A stretch of DNA of 64,000 nt from Rhodamnia argentea (Eukaryota > Streptophyta > Magnoliopsida > Myrtales > Myrtaceae): contig NC_063151.1 of NCBI RefSeq assembly GCF_020921035.1, forward strand, positions 8,928,001 through 8,992,000. The letters are read 5' to 3'. Positions 52,158 to 63,563 of the stretch are shown here, in pieces; the stretch's first letter is position 1, and the number at the start of each line of letters is the position of its first letter. The notes beneath the pieces were generated by a model. It made no database searches, was not told the DNA's origin, and saw only the letters and a program-made list of their open reading frames with translations. Position numbers and translations under genes: made by a program.

Positions 52158-54266
52158 AATTGGGTTATCCATGTTTCATGAGTTCTTTCTATTGGCTCTG
52201 GAATTTTCTGTTCTTGCAAATTCTTTTCTTCGTTCCGAATTCTTTGTGTAATTCTTGTGTTAAATTGCTTTGCTGGTGCGCAAAAAAATCTGTATGTCGC
52301 AGAGTTATATATCGGACTGTGCATAGATTGACCATATTACATATCTGCAAACCAAATCGATCTTCTGCCATTACATATCGGAAATTTGCTCATCGTGGCT
52401 ACGTCGTGTGCCGAAGGGTATTGCATTTTCTCTGAACGATCCAGTGATCTGGGTGTATCCAAATTCATTTTCTTGAATGATGGACTCGTCCACGGATGCG
52501 TGTTGCGCATTCATCCCATTCACATGGGTAGGAGGTCGGCAATGGCGATAAGATTGTACAAGATTTTTCCCTTTGACAATGAAGCAGACTCGTGGAATTT
52601 TCTAATAAATGAATGATCTGTAGATGAGTGAAAGGTCTTTTTCCGTCCACTATTCCTTGATTAATAATCCTCGTCTCGATCTATTAAAATCCTATAATCT
52701 ATCTTGGTGGGAGAAAATGGAAGCCAGCAGTCGCTATCTTAGCCAGCTTAGCCACCAAATTTTGAAAGATCAAGGCAAGGAGGGAGTCGGTTCTGAGCCT
52801 TTTCCCGGGCACCAGCCGCTTGTAAGGTAAGCAGCAGTAATGGATCTCAGACAAAGGAAAATGACCCGTTCAAAAAATCTCCATTCAAATCAACCCTCGA
52901 TCTTCTTTTTATTATACGATCTATTTCAATTTTACCCTCTGCATGAAAGATCAAACGAGTCGAAACTAGCTTGGGGGACAGAATCAATCTCAATAAGGAA
53001 CGATACAAAGACAATGATTTTCTGATGTAAATCGATGATATTTGTCGGTATGGTCTATTCATAACTTCTCACCTCCACCTAACCAGCTTGCTACTACATT
53101 ATCCATCCGCCCCACATCCATGCCTAATATGCTCTAGATTTCAAGAAACTTGCGCAGCTTTATACTCAAGAATCATAAAGAAATGTTCTTAATTCTCCTG
53201 ATTTCATCAGGGAATCAAAGAGTCTCGAGATTATTATGACAAATCATTTCTCCCACGAGTCTCGCGAAAAGATTTCGGGTCATTAATAAACTTCTATATA
53301 ACCCAGAATTTGATCAATCACGTGAATCAGCAAGTAAGTTTCAACAGTGGTAAAGAACCCCTGTCAAAATATGAGGAAGCTCTCGTGCTTCCGCAGCACA
53401 GAAGCAAATGAGAAGAAGATAATTGAAGAGAGGGGAATCACGAGAAACTCTTATTTCAATCTCGTCAAAATCACGGGCTCAAAGCCGAAGAATACAAATC
53501 CAATATGTTCTCATATTTCCTCTCCAAAATTAAAAGCATACAAGGCAAAGAAAGCATAGTGAGAGAAGCAATATACACCATGGGCCTTCGTATTTTAGTC
53601 TTATATCACTACGTTATCATTGGATTAATCAAAATTCCAGTTCTCCAGCTATCTATGCACATTCCCGGCGGACTTTATAGTACAAGGGTTTGCTCTTCTA
53701 AAAGATGGAAAACAAATTTCTCATGAAATACGGTGCTTAGAGAAACAAAAAAGCTTAGCGGATATGGGCATAACAAGGCGTTTAGTCAGCAGCATTAAGT
53801 GATCATTAAAAGAACAAGACAGCCTCTGTACTCTCGCAGGACAACAATATTTCCCATAACATGCTCTGTGTTGCTATTCCTGCCATATGAAACCGAAGGT
53901 AAAGTTGAAGTGTGATGAATAACAAGAAGCACAAAAAGAAATATGCACTGCTTAGTGCTTATACCAGAAGCACAAGAGCTGCTTATGAGTTTTGGAATTT
54001 ATATAATCACTTGGGTGAAGTAGAACATTATGTGCATTTTGCATGCTTCGCGTAATTCAGATAATCACAATATTTCTGTTCCACAAGATTGACAAAAGCA
54101 TGGCATTCTGAGATAACTGCACATCCACATACATAAAAACCTCCAAGAGGCACAGAGAAACTCCACATAGAAACTGTCTACCAGCCAATACGTGGATATT
54201 AAAGTCACAAAACCAAGTATAAGAAACTAGTTTCGGCATCAAAATGTACCTAAGTACGTGGTGACT
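52158..54266. other. Intergenic region, no gene seen
   Basis: 3' flanks of two convergent genes. AATAAATGAATG at about 52604 may serve as a polyadenylation signal for the plus-strand gene. Open frames are short and unconvincing. Confidence 0.4.
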
Positions 54267-56978
54267 TTAGACCTTATACTCATGGAGATGCATCCACTTT
54301 GTAGATGACCACTTGTTTCCATTGATCACAGGGCAACCACCTAAGAAAATGAGATATTATCAGATGACGGAACACAACCACACCATGAAACATTAACCAA
54401 AAACATATAGCAAGACCAAAGCCACCAAAGAACCGCCATCTTGTTCTCCTTCCTTCGTTAGGAACAAGTGCAATAATGAATGTCGTCTGAGATCTAAAGT
54501 CTGCAGGAGATCAAACAATTGCTAACCATGTAAACTTGAAGGATCAAGCGTGGCATCAGGTCTCATGCTCCAAAACAGTAATGCATCACCCATCCTTGGC
54601 TTCACAGCCAAACCCTGCTTAGCGCATTCAGATAATTGATCCCACCAGGGAACTGAACTGAAATTTCCCTTGGCAGCAGGAAAAACTGTCTCCCCCCCTT
54701 CTTCAACATCTGACCTATATAAGTAGAAATAAGACAAATGAATTGCAGCACCAGGAACTAAAACATTGTTAAGAAAAACCCAAAGTCAATGGGTTTAAGA
54801 GGGAAAAACCAAAGCTCAGTGCATGAAGCCAAGGAAAGCTCTTACAGATACATCAGTAGCGTAGCAATTCGTTGACCGCCATTCTTGGTGTTAAACTCAT
54901 CAAGGAAGTAATCGTAATGAGCATCATACTTTTGTCCAACTTCGTAGTGGAGAATTTGAAGACCTTCGCCATGCTCTGAATTTGTTTCAGAAACAAGCAA
55001 CATCATGTCATCCCCATGGTCAGTAATAATTGTCTAGACATGCTGATGGGCAAAGAAACAATCCGAGCAGTATATTGTCAAGAATTATATCTTATTTATT
55101 TTATACAGTTCAATTTGAAGGAGCAGAGAAAAAGGGGGGGGGGTGTTGTAACGAGCTACCTAAAAGTGTAAGCCATTTCAAAATAGTAAACAACTGTGGC
55201 CTAGGTTTAGTTACTTAGAGAGATGCTCTCATTCTACAATTTGCAAGGTTTTTACCCAAATATCGACTGAACCATTTAGGACTCGGGGATCAGATATTTA
55301 TTGGACTGAACATCTCAATGCATTGCTTTATAATTGAACCATTAGGAAAATATAATGCAATAGTATTTACCCTACCTGCAGGAATGAAGGTGAAATCTGC
55401 TATTCTCTTTTCTATATCTCTGATGATTTTATCTTGTCCTCTCTGCAGAAATGTTCCAGAACTTGTGCGGACCCTGCAGCCACATGATGTTTCAAACATG
55501 TTATCCTATTTCTACACGAAGAAAGAGTGTGTACATTGTCAATAAAGGGCTGATGTGACTAGCCACACACAGATTGGAAGGGGCTGGAAATCCAAACCTG
55601 CTGTCTTTACTCTTCCCAGTTGCGCTATCAACCACAGTTGACTTCACCATATGAGGTTTAGCGAGATTTATCAGATATTCACATTCCTCTTTGGACTGCA
55701 TAAGTGTGATTGGTATTGCATTAATTAAACTTGACTGACAAACCAAGCATATCATTCATCACGTGACAAAATTATTTAACAAATCCTAAATACTAAATGG
55801 ATCAGAGGAAGATGTGAAAAGCTACTTAAATGGCCCAGATAAGAAGCACAATTTTTGTCGCCATTCATAGGTGCATTATCTGAGATCTAACTGATGAACC
55901 AAGAAACTAGAATCAAATTGGTTCTGGATGCAAAAACTTGTGCACATTGTCGAATAAGAGATTTTTTTGGCCCAATTGTTGAATGATAGGTCAATACAAA
56001 AAGTTGTCAGTGACTTTGTTTTGATGAACTGATACAATGTTATGAACTATTATTAATGTAAAAACTAAGGGAAGAAGACCAGAATCGCGGAATTGTTCAT
56101 TAGCAAGAGACCGGAGCATGACTTCGGTCTCCGGTACGCAACAAAAACATTCATCCACATGCGGCAAAGCCTTGACTATATAGTCTATGCCATCAGGAGC
56201 ACCAACATCTCCCCAGATTGAAGATCGAATCATCAAGCCTGATCGATAATCCTAATAATGGTCTTTCAATACTTAAGCCATCCATCTTGTATCAACAACA
56301 GACTCTTCCACTTGCATACTACCCAAAAACGAAAAGGCCATAAAACCCCAAAAAAGAAAAGCAAAGCCATGCGAAAATGGTACGACTAGGCATCCCCCTA
56401 GCCAAAGAGCTAGCCAATTAATCGCTCACAATATCATTAACAAACTTTAAATCCAACAACAGCTCAATTACTACTTTCTAAACTCCATAATCAACCAAAT
56501 TAACACCAAAACAAATTGCAATCGAATATCATCCAGGAGAAAATCGAAATACTGACCAGGAAACCATGATAAATGAAAGCTCTGGGCTCCCACGACAGCA
56601 CTTCAGTCCACTGCTCACCTCTCTGCCCCAATCCATCGCCGCTGAAACAATCAAACGGCAACGAAAACAAGTCACCCCCAGATAAACGATCAGGCTTCAG
56701 TTATCAACCGTTAGGCATCAAAAAATTTTTGGGGACAACCAATTAGGCATCAATTGAAAGCGCCAAAACTGCACGAACGACACACACCTCTCGAAAGCCT
56801 GACGCCTGAAAGAGCTCCAACCGTTCGTCGGAGGATCGTCGTCGGCGATCGGCAGGGACACAATGCCGAGCGCCAGGAGCAAGAGGAGGACGATGGACAG
56901 CGCGAGGAGCATCCCGAGAACGAGCGTGAACGTGGATCTCTTGCCGTGCAACCGGGCGTACTTCGAAGCCTTCGCCAT
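54267..56978 (-). CDS. P4H3: Prolyl 4-hydroxylase, type II membrane protein, seven exons
   Basis: Minus-strand exons are 56978-56788, 56641-56557, 55695-55598, 55473-55376, 54975-54846, 54714-54527 and 54340-54267: 864 nt, 287 residues, stop TAA. A short basic N-terminus precedes one membrane helix (about residues 17-41), giving a type II ER/Golgi protein. The catalytic 2-oxoglutarate/Fe(II) domain follows, beginning EQWTEVLSWEPRAFIYH. The Fe ligands are His177 and Asp179 (AHYDYF) and His263 (SLHGGCP); Lys273 (GNKW) should bind 2-oxoglutarate. The enzyme hydroxylates peptidyl proline, including in cell-wall hydroxyproline-rich proteins such as extensins. Length and sequence closely resemble Arabidopsis P4H3 (At1g20270, from memory). 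An upstream in-frame ATG at 57075-57077 would add 33 residues before the basic N-terminus; the internal start was chosen for family fit. All seven exons join in frame, so the gene looks intact. Confidence 0.92.
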
Positions 56979-57077
56979 CTTCGGAGCAGCTCGAAACCCT
57001 AGCTTCCTCTCGACGGAGACCAGCAGCGATCGGAGGAAGAAAACGAACGACTTCGGCGCCTGAAACTCCGATTCCAT

Positions 57078-58059
57078 TTCTCCTCCTGCGCTCTAAAAAG
57101 ACCGCGACGCCAAAGCACGAATTTTTCCAACTATCCTTACGGTCTTCATTTTCAATTTTTACTTTTGAAAAGTTCAATTCAGGTGATTAATCAGGCGGAC
57201 CGACGCTTGCGAAATTCCGATATTGTCCCTGGGATTACTGTCCTATTTTGATGAGGTAGAGGACGGTTTGCCAGAGGGAATAGGAGGGTGCGTTCGTCAA
57301 ATCACATGCCCCCGGTTTTAGCGATGGTGGCTTGTGGCGGCACCAGGTTTTGACTTTTGAGGTGAGGCCCGTTGACAATTGGTAGCGGTGGGAAGGCCTT
57401 CCAATCCAACACGACGGAGGAAGCAGCCGTGACGGCAGGCGCTTTGGAACCGGATTACCTATGCTCCGCAAATTCACAGTTCCTATTTCATATTTAACAG
57501 TTTTATCATAGTATTAACTTCGGGGTTTTTAAGGAAAAAGTCTGGAGGCACATTACAAGTAATTAATTGAAGACGTTACATTTTTGGGCACTTTTTCTCG
57601 TGTCATGTACAAATTAATATTACGAGCATTAAATTGTGCTCTAAATAGACCCGACCAACCACCCGTCCAATAAGGGCATGGCCAACCGTGCCAGGCCAAG
57701 CAATTTCACGCATTCTTGGTGTGCAGCGTCTCTCGTAAAAAAGAAGAACGGAAAAGAACGTGAAAACTATAGCATCTTTTTGCATCCCAGATCCTCGTGT
57801 ACATCAACTCTTCAAGATGACATAAATAAAACCTTTCTTGACATGATTACGTCTTCAAACAATCGAGTTGTAAATATCATTTTTATCAAATCAATAGTCA
57901 AAATGGTGCTTGGACCAACCATTGCAGGTTGTTGGTGTATCGAATGATCAAAATTCTCATATGGAATTTTGATGGCAATTGCGCATGGCCTCCATAATCC
58001 ACGTAATTAATCGAACAACAGTTTTTGGAAATGGCTGGTGTGCATTGATAGGAAAGGGG
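57078..58059. other. Intergenic region upstream of the prolyl 4-hydroxylase
   Basis: No gene is supported. The short minus-strand frame at 57235-57477 has no recognised motif. Confidence 0.4.
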
Positions 58060-58405
58060 TAATTGTCCAGAAAAAGTCCTAAATAAGCTATCAATTCGGT
58101 TATAAACTTTTTAATTGTATTAATTTAATCTCAAACTTGTTGACGATTTGTCAATTTAGACCAAAACCTTTCAAAGTTTTGAAAATTTATCCAAAGTTCT
58201 AATTTAGATAGTTGACTAAAATAACTACATTAACAAAATGTTAGAAGGTTTCGGACTAAATTGGCACAAATGAGATGTTTAGAACTAAATTTGCAAATCA
58301 TCAAAATATCTACGACTGGATTGGCATAATTGAATAAGTTTATAACTGAATTAATCGATGTACAATAGGTCTAGGATTCTTTTTTAGACAGTTTTCCCGA
58401 CATAA
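58060..58405. repeat. Dispersed repeat family, near-complete copy with inverted ends
   Basis: The left end GTCCAGAAAAAGTCCTAAAT is inverted relative to the right end TAGGATTCTTTTTTAGACAG, and both arms have repeated phrases such as 'AACTAAATTTGCAAATCATC'. No coding potential; a MITE-like, non-autonomous element. Confidence 0.55.
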
Positions 58406-58706
58406 ATGACATAGGATCATCTTAGCTTTATTTTTCACCATTTTTCACCCTTAGATGACAGGTTGACTGACAGATGCATACCGAAGAAGCCAGTCATGAC
58501 AAAAACACCTATGAATATAATAAGATGGATGATGTCTATGGTGCCTTCGAAATACTAGTTAAAATTTACAAAGTTCGATTTTATACGCATCATGACATCC
58601 TCCCATCGATGACATACCACCAATTCATCGGAAGATTAGACCTAGTTTTAGTCAAGATGCTAACCATTGCAAAAATGTTAAAAGAGTGCATAATTCATTT
58701 TACCGG

Positions 58707-59326
58707 ACATTGGGTACGAAGATCGTTTGCCGCTTGACAGTGATAGTGACGAAGGAGGTATTTACTGCGTCCCAAGTCGGAAGCGCTCGAAATCTAATTC
58801 AGAAGCTCATTCAGTAAATTCCACAAACACATGAGCTGCATCCTCTTTCTCTCGTCTATCGCCACACGATTTTTCCCCGATCAGGTTCTCCGACCACATC
58901 ACAAGATCATATCGGTCAAGTAGAAAGACAACACGGTATCTGATCACCTTCTTCGTGTTTCGGCTAAAGGGTAAAAGAAAAGAAAGGAAGGGAAACGAAC
59001 AAAAAAGGAAAAACTTGACATTGGGTTACGAAGATCGCTTGCTACTTAATAGTGATGGTGACGAAGGAGGTATTTACCACGTCCCAAGTCGGAAGCTCTG
59101 GCAATCTAATTCAGAAGCTCATTCAGTAAATTCCACAAACATATGAGCTGCACCCTATTTCTCCGGTCTTTCGCCGCACGATTTTCCCCGAACAGGTTCT
59201 CCGGCCACATCACAAGATCATGTCGTTCAAGTAGAAAGACAGCACGGTATTTGATCACCTTGTTCATGTGTCGGCTAAAGGGTAAAAGGAAAGGAAAGGA
59301 AAGGAAAAGAAAAAGAAAAACTTGAC
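58707..59326. repeat. 311-bp tandem duplication in the 3' flank of LYR copy 1
   Basis: Unit A 58707-59017 and unit B 59018-59326 are adjacent and run from ACATTGGG.TACGAAGATCG to AAAAACTTG. Both contain GACGAAGGAGGTATTTAC, TCAGAAGCTCATTCAGTAAA, GATTTTCCCCGA and AAGTAGAAAGACA. Divergence is modest. A third, more diverged copy lies at about 62810-62975. Confidence 0.9.
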
Positions 59327-59374
59327 TGCTTCATTACTGCACAGCAATCATCATCCGACTAGCAACCCACGCGA

Positions 59375-59833
59375 TCACTGTCCACCTGCACCATGCTTCT
59401 CCATCTGCTGCTCGGCCTGCTTCTTCTCCGCCTCGAGCTTCTTCCCGATCTTCTCCCTCTGCCCCTTGGCAACCTCCTCCAGCGCAGCGTGCACCGCCTC
59501 GCCGGCGCCGTCCAGCAGCCGGCCCACGACCTCGGGGTCCTTCTCGAGCCGCGCCGCCTCGAACTCCCTCCGTGCCTTCCCCCTCAGCACGTCCCTCATG
59601 GGGACGCCGTGCGGATCGGGCCACTGGAAGAACCGGGTCATGCGGAGGATGGACCTGTAGAGGCTCTTCGGCTCCGGCCTTCTGGCGGGAAGTCGCTCCC
59701 CGTCGTCGGCGTCGTCCCAGGGCTTGTCGTACTCGTAGTGTAGGGCGCGGGAGATGGAGGAGGCGGCGTTCCGCCGCACCGCTGTGTGCCAGAGGATCGA
59801 GGTGCTTCGCCGTATCTGGAGGTTGGCGTTCAT
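59375..59833 (-). CDS. LYR-motif mitochondrial assembly factor, copy 1
   Basis: A single exon encodes 152 residues, stop TGA. The N-terminus (MNANLQIRRSTSILWHTAVR) is rich in Arg/Ser without acidic residues, like a mitochondrial presequence. The tripeptide Leu58-Tyr59-Arg60 lies in KSLYRSILRMTRFF, the signature of the Complex1_LYR superfamily, with the downstream Phe pair expected in the fold. The Lys/Glu-rich C-terminus (about 115-152) is probably helical. LYR proteins bind acyl carrier protein and help deliver Fe-S clusters or assemble respiratory complexes. The likely Arabidopsis counterpart is EMB1793/At1g76060, from memory. A longer frame begins 31 codons upstream at 59926, but that extension runs into the foldback repeat at 59913-61962 and is unlikely to be translated. 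A paralog lies at 63087-63563 on the same strand. Confidence 0.85.
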   Translation of the reverse strand: MNANLQIRRSTSILWHTAVRRNAASSISRALHYEYDKPWDDADDGERLPARRPEPKSLYRSILRMTRFFQWPDPHGVPMRDVLRGKARREFEAARLEKDPEVVGRLLDGAGEAVHAALEEVAKGQREKIGKKLEAEKKQAEQQMEKHGAGGQ

Positions 59834-59912
59834 CGCTGCTCGTCGCTCTTGATGGGCTTCGTGAACGGGAGAAATTGCGAATGGGAAGGGAAGGGGAGCT
59901 AGGGCTCCTTTA

Positions 59913-61962
59913 GGGTTTTTTTTCAATTTAATTTTTTTAAAAATAATATTTACAAAATATTTTTAAAAATAAATATTAACTTTATCCCTCTTGAGCAGTT
60001 GGGCGGACTTTTCTGCTCGGCACCAACTGCCAGCGCCCACTTGTCGGCAGTGGGTTTTTTTTTTTTTTTATAAATTTTTTTAGTGTTTTATTATTTATAT
60101 TTATAATATTTTCTATTTTTAACATGTTTATATTTATTTTATTTATATTTTTTTTTGATCTTTATAACATAATTAGCTTAATTATTTCAAAAAATTATTA
60201 AGATTTATAATTCATAAATAATGTTGTAATTATGTAATTAATTGAAAATATTCACATAAGGAAAATCCTCAATACCAAACGAAAAGAAACCCTAGCCGTA
60301 ACATAAAAAATAGAGCCCAAAATTTTTTTTTCAATTAACCCACGAAGTAGTCATAATGTTTCAATTTTTCCTCCATTTTTGGCCCGCACAAAAATATGTG
60401 GTCGGGTCATAAACCGGACCGGGTACATAAAATTCAAGACTTATATTAACAATATATGAAATTAATTGAAAGTATTTCACATTTTATAAAATTGGTAAAT
60501 TATTCATATAAATAATTTTTATTTTATGCAATTTTAAAATATTAAAAGATTGAAAGAGGAGGAAAGAAGGGAAGGAGGGTTCATTTAATATCGAAGTAAC
60601 ATCGAAGGGAAAAAATGCAAAATTGACAAGGTCGGGACAAAAAAAAAAAAGAAAAAGAAATGCGAGGAACGAATACACCTTTGGTCATGACCTTCTTTGA
60701 AATAGTGAGCACATATTGTGCCCTTATTTAAAATAATACTCACTTATTTAAAGCCCTTATTTGAAATTTTTAAAAGGAAAGTTCGCTCGGAAAAATAAAG
60801 CATTCTTTTTTTTTCTTATCACAAAGCTCCGCGTTTAGTGTCCCATCCACGCTATTAGAAACATCGATTTGGGCAGTAATTATTCCGCACCACTCACAAT
60901 CAAAGGTTGGGAGATTGAAGAGCCCGTCACCGCGGCCCTCACTAAGATGTCGACGGTCATGAAGTCTCTTCACACAAGGTCCGTCGTAACTAGATGATGG
61001 AGAACGGGGGCGTCTCGCCTTGACCCAAGTGACGCACGTGGCCTCATCAACCGCATTGATAGTAAAGAGTCCCGTGAATCCTTCCCGCAAAAATTAATTC
61101 ACTGGTCAACGGTGTTTCGACTACAAGGATTGTATCGACTTGATAAAATTTAGGACTTGATTTCCCTTCGATGTTACTTCTCGATATTAAATGAACCCTC
61201 CTTCCCTTCTTTCCTCCTCTTTCAATCTTTTAGAGGCCGAATTGCATAATACACATTATTTATATGAATATTTACAATTTTATATTATGAATACTTATTA
61301 ATTTTATATTGTTAATATAAGTCTTATTTTTGCATTCCCGGTCCAGTTTATGACCCGCCGACATATTTTTGTGCGGGCCAAAAAAGGAGGAAAAAATAAA
61401 AATTTGGGGCGGGAAGGGAAGGGGGGGGAGAAGCCCTCGCCCACCACCAATCTCCTTTGCGGTGCGAACAAATCGGCGTGGGGGTTCGGGGGCAACGCCC
61501 AAAAAATTTTGGGCTCTATTTTTCTGCGGCTAGGTTTTTTTTCGTTTGGTATTGAGGATCCTTATGTGATATTTTCAATTAATTACATAATTACAACATT
61601 ATTTATGAATTATAAATCTTAATAATTTTTGTATTAATTAATACTAATTATGTTATAAAGATAAGCTGCAAAAAAAATATAAATAAAAAAAATATAAACA
61701 GTTAAAAAATATGAAAATATTAAAAATATAAATAATTAAAAGACTCAAAAACGAAATTTATAAAAAAAAAAAAAAAAATCGGCAGCCCTTTTTGAGCAAT
61801 TTTATAGTCATTTCAAGCCCTTATTTGCTGAGCTCCGAGCAAACCTATGCTCGGCAGTTGGGCTGCCGCTTATTTGAGCCAAAATGAGCGGCCATTTCCG
61901 TTAATATTTATTTTAAAAAAATATTCTTTTGTAAATATTATTTTAAAAAAAATATGGAAAAA
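59913..61962. mobile_element. 2-kb foldback (long inverted repeat) element beside LYR copy 1
   Basis: The left arm (about 59926-60615) is the reverse complement of the right arm (about 61163-61956). Matching pairs include AATAATATTTAC/GTAAATATTATT, CCTCAATACCAAACGAAAA/TTTTCGTTTGGTATTGAGG and GAGGGTTCATTTAATATCGA/TCGATATTAAATGAACCCTC. A duplicated CTCCTTTA flanks it at 59905-59912 and 61963-61970, giving an 8-bp target site as in hAT elements (MULEs usually 9). The loop (60616-61162) holds a 106-codon frame of no known family. It ends 80 bp before the ATG of LYR copy 1. Confidence 0.75.
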
Positions 61963-62809
61963 CTCCTTTACCCTCTGAGCATGGACGGACTTTTCCTTTT
62001 TTGGCTCAATTTTTTAAAAATGATTATTTATATCGCTAAAAATAATCGATCAATAAAAAATGATTTAATTATTAATAATATTTTATATTTATACACTTTC
62101 TTGAACGATGAAATTTATTATCTATTCATTTTTATAAGCGTATAAATGATTATATGTACAAAAATATTTTTTAATCATTCTCATAAAATAAATAAAACCT
62201 AAATTGCGTAACATAATATTATCTTTCTAGAACAATAAATTAAAATCGAAGAAATCCGATAAAAACATAACAGATAACTTTGGAGCCTCACGGTGGTTTT
62301 GTAAGTTGCCATTCTCTGAGATGGGATTGCCCAACATCGATCAATATGTTCACTGATGAAGGCTCCATACCTCGTGTTCAAGTGAACATCGACAACCCCG
62401 CATTCCACATGAACCCGTGCAATGCTAGTAGGTTGTGACGCGAGATCTTACTAAAAGAAGTAGCACATACTCATCGACAAGTTTATTTATGGACCTTTTA
62501 TATGATTCAAACTTTTGAAATCATCGTAGGTTAATCCGGGCTATCTAATAGATCGTAAAAAGATGTCTAATATTGGGCATGTTACTACCGACATGCTAAG
62601 ATCCATTCCATCGATCGTGGATGGGGATCGGACAATTTGGTCTTTCGAGAGGTTTTCCGATTATTTTTTATTTTGTACTTTTTATTGCTAATCCCATGAT
62701 AAAGTGTACCTCTACCAGGTCCATATTGTATTTTTGAATGGCAACATGATGGCCCTTAAGCGACGAAGAACAAACAATGCAATGCGGACCATCCAATGTG
62801 TGAACCGCA

Positions 62810-62975
62810 TGGAATCTAATTCAGGAGCTTTATGCAGTAATTTTTACGAACACCTTAGCTTCAGTCTCTTTCTTAATCCGCTCGTGTCGTGTCCCGTGAT
62901 TTTTCCCCGAACCAGCTCAATTTTTCTGACCAGATCACGAGGTCAAGCCGTTCAAGTAGAGAGACGCGCGCAGAA
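62810..62975. repeat. Third copy of the LYR 3'-flank repeat
   Basis: Shares ATCTAATTCAGGAGCTT, CAGTAATTTTTACGAACAC, GTGATTTTTCCCCGAACCAG, CAGATCACGAGGTCA and GTTCAAGTAGAGAGAC, in the same order as the units at 58707-59326. It sits about 110 bp beyond the 3' end of LYR copy 2, so the flank was duplicated together with the gene. Confidence 0.8.
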
Positions 62976-63086
62976 GTTCATCAAGATTCATCACTCTCGT
63001 TATACAATTAGGTGGAGAAAAGGCAACAAAAAGGATAAAGAAAAAGAGAAAGGCGTCACGATTCGTTCATCATTCGATCGGCTCAA

Positions 63087-63563
63087 TCACCGCCCATCTC
63101 CGCGATCCTTCTCGATCTGCTGCCGGTGCTTCTCGGCGAGCTTCTCCAGAGCCGCCTCCACGGCGTCCCTCCCTCCGATCAGCAGCCGCGTCACGACCTC
63201 CGGGTCCCGCTCGAACCGCGCCTCCTCGAACTCCCTCCGCGCGTTCTCCCTCAGCACATCCCGCCACGGCACGCCGCGCGGGTCGGTCCACGGGAAGAAC
63301 CGCGTCGCCCGGAGGATGTCCCGGTACAGGCCCAGCGCCTCCCGCCGCGTGCTGGTGAGCCGCCGCCGCCGCGCGAGGAGCTCCTCCTCGTCGTCGTCCA
63401 GGGACTTCTTCTCCTCCTTCGCAACGTGCCTGTCCAGGAGCTCTTCGACGGTGTCCGGCCCGTTGTGTAGGGCGCGGGAGACGGAGACGGGGACGGCGTC
63501 GTTTGGCTTCGCAGTGCTCCAAAGGATCGAGAAACTCCGCCATTTCTGGAGCTTCGCGTTCAT
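63087..63563 (-). CDS. LYR-motif mitochondrial assembly factor, copy 2 (tandem paralog)
   Basis: A single exon encodes 158 residues, stop TGA. It shares the start MNA-LQ--RS-SILW with the copy at 59375-59833 and has the same core: Leu79-Tyr80-Arg81 in GLYRDILRATRFF, then a GVPxRDVLRxxARREFE segment and a KDPEVV-like segment. It differs by about 20 extra, charged residues between the presequence and the LYR motif (EEKKSLDDDEEELLARRRR) and by a shorter, less Lys-rich tail. Both copies are uninterrupted, so this is a recent enough tandem duplication for two working genes. Predicted location is the mitochondrial matrix; predicted role is Fe-S or respiratory complex assembly by family. A longer frame opens at 63638, 25 codons upstream, but the internal ATG matches copy 1. 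Coding GC is high compared with the AT-rich flanks. Confidence 0.84.
   Translation of the reverse strand: MNAKLQKWRSFSILWSTAKPNDAVPVSVSRALHNGPDTVEELLDRHVAKEEKKSLDDDEEELLARRRRLTSTRREALGLYRDILRATRFFPWTDPRGVPWRDVLRENARREFEEARFERDPEVVTRLLIGGRDAVEAALEKLAEKHRQQIEKDRGDGR

Noticed and set aside
58474-58737. 87-codon open frame before the 311-bp repeats
   Set aside because: Ends inside the duplicated flank and has no domain; weak composition.
60770-61090. 106-codon open frame in the foldback loop
   Set aside because: No transposase motif or family match; partly similar to a non-coding repeat at 50341-50530.
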